NCBI RefSeq assembly: GCF_045679555.1
Contig: NC_092122.1
Location: 15,191,230-15,255,229, forward strand
Direction of reading: 5' to 3'
Source of the DNA: Salvelinus alpinus
Taxonomy: Eukaryota > Chordata > Actinopteri > Salmoniformes > Salmonidae
Length of the DNA stretch: 64,000 bases
Shown in pieces: positions 58,653-64,000 of the stretch (the first letter of the stretch is position 1; each line of letters begins with the position of its first letter). The notes below the pieces were generated by a model. The model made no database searches. It saw nothing but the letters and a program-made list of their open reading frames with translations, and was not told the origin of the DNA. The position numbers and the translations under genes were made by a program.

Positions 58653-60493
58653 AGTCTGCCCTCAGACGCCTCCATCTCCACTCTCCATTGTAATAGACTG
58701 CCGAAGGGCCACATAGGAACTGAGCCATGAGCCCTCAAAAGATCTAGCCCAGATTTGTATAAAGACAATCTTTATCTTAGCAATGCTGAAGGGCCATGCT
58801 TTGAATGCATTCTTTGTTGTCGGAATTCACAAGAGGTTGAATGACGATGAAAGATGCCCTTTGCCTGCATACAAATGACTCAGTCAACCATTGCTGGCTG
58901 GTTAGTGCGCTTGTGCATGATCTAAATCTGAGAGAGGTCTACATGATGAGAGATTTCTCACACCGTCAGCTGAACCAGAGACCCAACTAGGTCATAACAT
59001 AAGGAGGGTGGAGGATAAAGAGGGTGGAGGGAGTGGAGTGGTGACTACCCAAGGTGGTGATTACCCATTATAACCCATGCATTCCTGACAAAAAAATATA
59101 TATATATTTTTTTTTAAATCCCTCACCCACCTCAGAGACAGATTCCTGTAGGGAAATGATCACTTCCAAACCACATCGATAATGACGTCTCAATCTCTTT
59201 TGGACCTAACTCAGTTATTCAGTTGAGTGGTTCCTCTCTATGACTGTGGGTCCGGGTTCTATTGGAGGAAGTTATAATTCACCCACTTTCCTCCCAGTAG
59301 TCAGTTATCAGCTCAAATATGACTAGAACCCAAGTTTATTCTGTGCCATGACTAAACGGTCCAGTTCCTCAGGAAACAGGTTCTTCCACAAGTTAGGGAT
59401 CTCAATAACTTTGATACTTGTCACAAAATGCACTTTGTAAAAAAATAAGACCAGCATGTTTTTACATTGCACTGGCCCCAGTTGTTAGGAAATTAAAGTC
59501 AGCATTTTCAGGACTTCAATCATTTGAAGGAATATCTTAACACAACTACATTCTAATGTTTTCACTACAAGACAGTAAAGTCAAAAAAATTAATTGTGCA
59601 CACTTGTTTGTGTTTCTGTGAGTGAATGATCAATGCGCTCACCTAGATTGCATTAGAATGACCTTTATACAGATCCATAGCCCACTAAACTTGTGCATTC
59701 TGTAGGAAAAAAATGTTTTACCCAAAACTTGCTCTAGTTTATAATTGTCAAATAAAGATTGAAATCTGTTGTATTTTCATCACGCTCCACAGCTTTAATT
59801 GCTCACTATTGTTTTAGAAATCAAAATGCCTCACAGACATTACAGCCTCTGTGGCATAATGAGGGAGACAGGGAGGTGAGTCACAAGGCAGACTGCACCA
59901 GTGTGGTTGCCATGACAACCATGACCCATTTCCATGGTAACACACATCCATAAAGCACTACAAAAAGGTTACGCAGCACTTCCATGGATCTGAACGAATC
60001 TGGAAGGAGGGACACTGACCAGGGCAGTCTGACATTCAGCAGCATGTTTAAAAACCACATGAACATGATGTAAAATATTAAATAAATATGCCGGCTGATA
60101 CATAGAAAACACCCAAACTAAATAAAAAGGAGTAGAGGTCACAGTCAGTCAGGGTGAGGACCTAAAACCACCAAAACTCCCCTTGTGGATCTGACTGTAC
60201 TGGCTTTACCTCTGCAGACAGACAGGACAGACTGCATTGTGCTGCGCTGGTTGATCCACTGCTCACAGGATGAGTGTTTAAATCTGGATAATTGTAATCA
60301 GTTATGGGATTCACTGGGGCAGGAATGGCTAGTAACAAATAAACAAGTACCCAGGAATATAGCACCTGCTAACCCAGAAAGGATTAATAATCTACAACTG
60401 CAGACCATAACACACCACTAACCACATATACCAAATCAATACACCACTGTTATCAGGAAGGATGTCAACCATCATGGAGAGCTGATCATTTTA
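58653..60493. other. GCAP 3' UTR and GCAP-orc5 intergenic region
   Basis: Apart from AATAAA at 59751-59756, which probably ends the GCAP transcript (3' UTR about 1.1 kb), no gene, repeat or element was recognised. Confidence 0.55.
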
Positions 60494-60635
60494 CCTTTTA
60501 GTAATTTAGCAGACACTCTTATCCAGAGCTTCTTGCAGTAGTGAGTCCATACATTTTCATAGTTGTCTCCCGCGGGAATTGAACCCACAACCCTGGCGTT
60601 GCAAGCCATGCTCTACCAACTGAGCTACACGGGAC
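60494..60635 (-). mobile_element. tRNA-derived SINE, head like tRNA-Cys(GCA)
   Basis: On the minus strand the head (60635-60565) carries an A box (TAGCTCAGTTGGTAGAGCA), an anticodon loop TTGCAAC with GCA at the anticodon place, and a B box (GGTTCAATTCC). The body and tail (GCTCTGGATAAGAGTGTCTG) match the L2-type 3' end. A stand-alone tRNA gene is unlikely, because the tail follows directly and the acceptor stem pairs imperfectly. Confidence 0.82.
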
Positions 60636-61421
60636 CAATGAGACACTAGTGTACTGCTACTACCTAGTGCCTTAGCTCAGATCCCTCCCACATATAGCTT
60701 AAAGGGAATCTGAGAGACTACGTAGTACATGGGGCTTTGACCATTATGGAATTTTGGGTAACAATTAATTGTCATGAAAACGGCCATGGATATTGTCATC
60801 ATTTTTGTTTAAAAAGAATTTGCGCTTTTAATGTATTATACTGAATCTTTGAAAATAGCCATGACATACCTAATGAATACAACACCGCTTTGGTGGCAAC
60901 CACATCTCAAAAATGAATGGGTTTGACCACTTGGAACATTTGGAAAGGAAGTTTCTCCTCTCGACCATGCCGTTCTGCTCGTAAAACAATGACCAACTTT
61001 ACCCTCATGTAAAAATGAAAAACTGCTATTGGGTAAACTTGTCTATATCTACTTGTAAATAAAGTGGACCCCCCCCCTAAAATGAAGGTTTCAAGAAGAT
61101 GTTTCTTTTGTGTTCAGTTATTGTCAATAATTGTTATTTACATGATTATTGTGCCAACCTTATTTCATAGTATCAGCACAGCGATTTACGCCAACAGAGC
61201 AATTAATGGGACAATTTGACTTCATGGGAACGCAAGATCTAGAATCAGAGAGAAGGAAACGTAGAAATATTACATTATATACCCTACATTTTGTACCTTA
61301 AAAAGAAGTCTTCGATGAGTCCTTCATTCTACCTGGTTGTTATTGTGCGTAGCTGTAGTTGTCAGACTATGTAGGGAACAGAATCCTGTCACAATTATGA
61401 AACCTTTGTTAACAGGGATAT

Positions 61422-61427
61422 TTTATT
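61422..61427 (-). promoter_or_regulatory. orc5: orc5 candidate polyadenylation signal
   Basis: AATAAA on the minus strand about 380 bp after the orc5 stop, the nearest in the expected place. Confidence 0.5.
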
Positions 61428-61807
61428 GTGAAGTATTGAAAAATAATATTGAAGTCCACCAAAACCCCAAGGTATCCAAAGGGCTCCTGTGAATCCAGTA
61501 AAATATGAATGTTCTCTATTGTTTGTTTACCACAATCAAACAGGTGTAGCTAGGGAATCAATAGGCGCATTCACAATGCAGAATATTCACAATGCTGCAG
61601 ATGCTGGTGTCTGACAGTGGTTCCAGTCAGTCACCAGGGGGCAGTAAAGCATAGGCCTAATGATTCCATAGTCCTCTGGTCCTGCACAGTGCGGAGTCCA
61701 GACAACCAAGGCATCTCCCACCTTTCTGCTCATGTTTGTCCAATGTCCACCAGTACATTCCATTCCATCAGAGTCCAGGTGAATTCCTCTCCCTTAAACC
61801 ACCATGG

Positions 61808-62775
61808 CTAGAGGAAGTCATACAGGTACTTTACCATGTCAAAGCTCACAGTCCTGGAAATTAAGAGCAGGGGGTCACAAAAGTCAGCATCTGATATTGT
61901 AAAAATAGAAATGTCTAGCAGTAAAACAGATCTGTGGCGAATACACTAAAGCAGGGCTCTCCGACCCTGTTCCTGGAGAGATACCCTCCTGTAGGTTCCC
62001 TCCAACCCTGATCTAGCACACCAGGTTCTAATAATTAGCTGGTTGATGAACCGAAAGAGGTCAGTTACAACTGGGGTTGGAGCGAACACCTACAGGATGG
62101 TATGTCTCCAGGAACAGGGTTGGAGGGAACCTACAGGAGGGCATGTCTCCAGGAACAGGGTTGGAGAGCCCTGCACTAAAGACAACAGTAACATACACAC
62201 CTGGAGATGGCAAGGATGAAGTCCAGAGAGACGGCACATTTGTACTTGGGCGCATCCAGCTGGTCGTCGTGGCCCACCTGATTCAACAGCTGAAGGGTCA
62301 CCAGGGAGGAGATCTGGGGGGGTATGAGGGCTTATCATCAACCATGTTTCATTTGGCTTTACACAAATAGAGAATTCAGACTGGAGATCAAATCATTTTA
62401 AAATCACTTCACATTAAGCCCGTACCACACATCAATTCAAGAGCAGTTCAGGGGTTGAAATAATCTAGCCAAGGGGACAGCTGGTGAATTAGAATAAGAA
62501 TCATCCAATCATATACTAATACTACCATCACATGACTATTCCAGGAGTTCCACTAAATAACATTGCTACATAATTTTCCATAATCCCAGTTCAGTCAGAG
62601 CTGATTGAGGACCTTTTCACTGAAGAATGAGTTTGTTTTATACTGAACAAAAATATAAAACACAACATGTAAAGTGTTGGTTTCATGAGCTGAAATAAAA
62701 TAAATGTTCGTAGAACATCCAGAAATCTTTCCTGCCCAGGACCTACACATCTGGCTACCTCCCCTGCAGGATCGT

Positions 62776-62806
<31 letters not shown>

Positions 62807-64000
62807 GTTGCATTTATGATTGCATTTTACTTTTCATGTATTGACGTGTATATTCATGTGTATAGTGTATATTGATGTGTATGTTTGATACAGGGCTCAT
62901 ATGTAAGAGTCCTTGATCTCAGCATGACTCCCTGTCAAAATAAAGGTTAAATATATATTTTTTAATTATCCCTTGGATGACACTGCAGAAAGCCTGAGTG
63001 TCTAAGCTGACCTGACAGAAAACACTGGCGGTGGGGGCCACTCTGCTGTCCACCACACTGTAGAAGATGGCCAGGAGACGGTCCAGAGGGAATGGCTTGG
63101 GCCCCAGCAGGTGATTACTGGTCTGAATGGGAGGGAGGTGAATTCACTAGGTAGAACATCTCATTGACTAAACCTAAAGAATAGTACAACAGCTTTAGTT
63201 AAAGATAATCACCTTTTCATGTTTCTTCAAAAAGTTGGTCTTTTTTATTTTGCCATGGTGCTGTTGGGCAAGAGAGAATCATATAATCACCAATAACTAA
63301 AACACACACAAGGATGGGGGGAAATTATGCAAACAATTACATTGATAGAAACTACAATCCATCTGCAATATTAAAGTTGATCTACCCCCCCACAAAAAAG
63401 AGAAGAAAAAAAATATGAGTAGGTAAAGTAGCTGGCAAACAGAGTTGGTGAATAGCAGGTGGTATTGATTAGAGGTCAACCGATTAATCGGTATGGCCGA
63501 TTAATTAGGGCCGATTTCAAGTTTTCATAACAATCGGAAATCGCTATTTTTGGACAAAGATTTGGCCAATTTCTTCTTTTTTTTTTTAAATCTTTTTTTT
63601 TTACACCTTTATTTAATCTTTATTTAACTAGGCAAGTCAGTTAAGAACACATTCTTATGCCTTGTTCAGGGGCAGAATGACAGATTTTTACCTTGTCAGC
63701 TCGGGAATTCAACCTTGCAACCTTACAGTTAACTAGTCCAACGCTCTAACCACCTGATTACATTGCACTCCACGAGGAGACTGCCTGTTACGCGAATGCA
63801 GTAAGAAGCCAAGGTAAGTTGCTAGCTAGCATTAAACTTATCTTATAAAAAACAATCAATCAACCATAATCACTAGTTAACTACACATGGTTGATGATAT
63901 TACTAGTTTATCTAGCGTGTCCTGCGTTGCATATAATCGATGCGGTGCGTATTCGCGAAAAAGGACTGTCTTGCTCCAATGTGTACCTAACCATAAACAT
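61808..64000 (-). CDS. orc5: Origin recognition complex subunit 5, C-terminal part
   Basis: Four 3' exons in phase: 63260-63213 ([16 protein letters not shown]), 63122-63012 ([20 protein letters not shown] and on to VFCQ), 62313-62201 ([20 protein letters not shown] and on) and 61853-61808 ([14 protein letters not shown], stop). They encode the last 105 residues or so, very close to human ORC5 ([27 protein letters not shown] as I recall them). This is the C-terminal region. The AAA+ ATPase part lies in exons beyond the right edge. ORC5 is one of six ORC subunits that bind replication origins and load the MCM helicase. All four introns seen have GT and AG ends. A MITE and SINEs lie in the introns. 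No exon was found in 63264-64000, which is intron. Confidence 0.95.
61952..62173. mobile_element. Palindromic hAT-type MITE in orc5 with an exact target duplication
   Basis: CAGGGCTCTCC at the left mirrors GGAGAGCCCTG at the right, 222 bp. CACTAAAG flanks both sides exactly (61944-61951, 62174-62181). Part of the right arm (CTCCAGGAACAGGGTTGGAG) is tandemly doubled. It ends 27 bp from the splice donor of exon 62313-62201. Confidence 0.92.
62642..62735. mobile_element. Tc1-like end fragment
   Basis: ACTGAACAAAAATATAAAAC followed by ACATGTAAAGTG and TTTCATGAGCTGAAATAAAA matches, in reverse, the right end of the element at 9207-10685. Confidence 0.8.
63470..64000. repeat. Interspersed repeat of unassigned class, runs off the right edge
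   Basis: It starts GAGGTCAACCGATTAATCGG, then GGCCGATTAATTAGGGCCG, palindrome-like blocks I recognise as dispersed in salmonids. It is split by the SINE at 63604-63757 and continues to the window end with GCTAGCTAGCATTAAAC. It lies in an orc5 intron. Confidence 0.55.
63604..63757 (-). mobile_element. HpaI-type SINE
   Basis: Read on the minus strand it has GCGTTGGACTAGTTAACTG (with GTTAAC), GAGCTGACAAGGTAAAAATC and the tail CTTAACTGACTTGCCTAGTT. It is close to 22627-22827 but with an internal gap. Confidence 0.82.

Noticed and set aside
60565-60635. Stand-alone tRNA gene
   Set aside because: It is followed directly by a SINE body and L2-type tail, and the acceptor arm pairs imperfectly, so it is called a SINE head.
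62774-62810. Proline/histidine-rich small frame near a GT/G run
   Set aside because: It comes from a (GT)n and poly-G run in an orc5 intron. No coding support.

Overview
This is vertebrate nuclear DNA from a salmonid fish (Salmo, Oncorhynchus or Salvelinus type). Three things point there: HpaI-type tRNA-derived SINEs, several Tc1-like element families and palindromic hAT-type MITEs of kinds I recognise from salmonid genomes, and intron-rich teleost genes. Nothing bacterial, no CRISPR and no live virus is present.

Layout. 1-4824 is one uninterrupted 28-bp satellite, followed by a 33-bp minisatellite (to 5189). 5.2-17.6 kb has no gene I can support. It holds MITEs, a hAT-like element with a solo LTR inside it, a full-length but broken Tc1-like transposon, SINEs and simple repeats. 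Five host genes follow. llph (+, 17658-18126) faces hcls1 (-, 19215-23861) tail to tail. golgb1/giantin (-, 26376-43617) lies upstream of hcls1 on the same strand, the HCLS1-GOLGB1 neighbourhood known from human 3q13. A photoreceptor guanylate cyclase activator, GCAP (+, 54992-58652), faces the 3' end of orc5 (-, 61808 to past the window end). I could place almost every exon of the visible coding sequences in phase. The exceptions are one golgb1 exon with a non-canonical donor and one GCAP intron that needs a GC donor.

The genes serve different jobs and are not a pathway: ribosome biogenesis (LLPH), actin and immune signalling (HS1), Golgi tethering (giantin), phototransduction (GCAP) and replication origin binding (ORC5).

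The most unusual signal is in the repeats. The 28-bp satellite monomer matches 24 of 28 terminal bases of the hAT-like element at 7118-8695, and the monomer boundary falls exactly on the transposon end, so the satellite looks born from a transposon terminus. Other points of note are a 5.8-kb hAT composite with an exact 8-bp target duplication that swallowed two LINEs, an L2 LINE whose frameshift is fully explained by expansion of a 17-bp repeat, a recently duplicated hcls1 repeat exon, and a 480-nt pyrimidine tract at the splice acceptor of the giantin membrane-anchor exon. Exon boundaries were read by eye from splice consensus and frame. No alignment was run.
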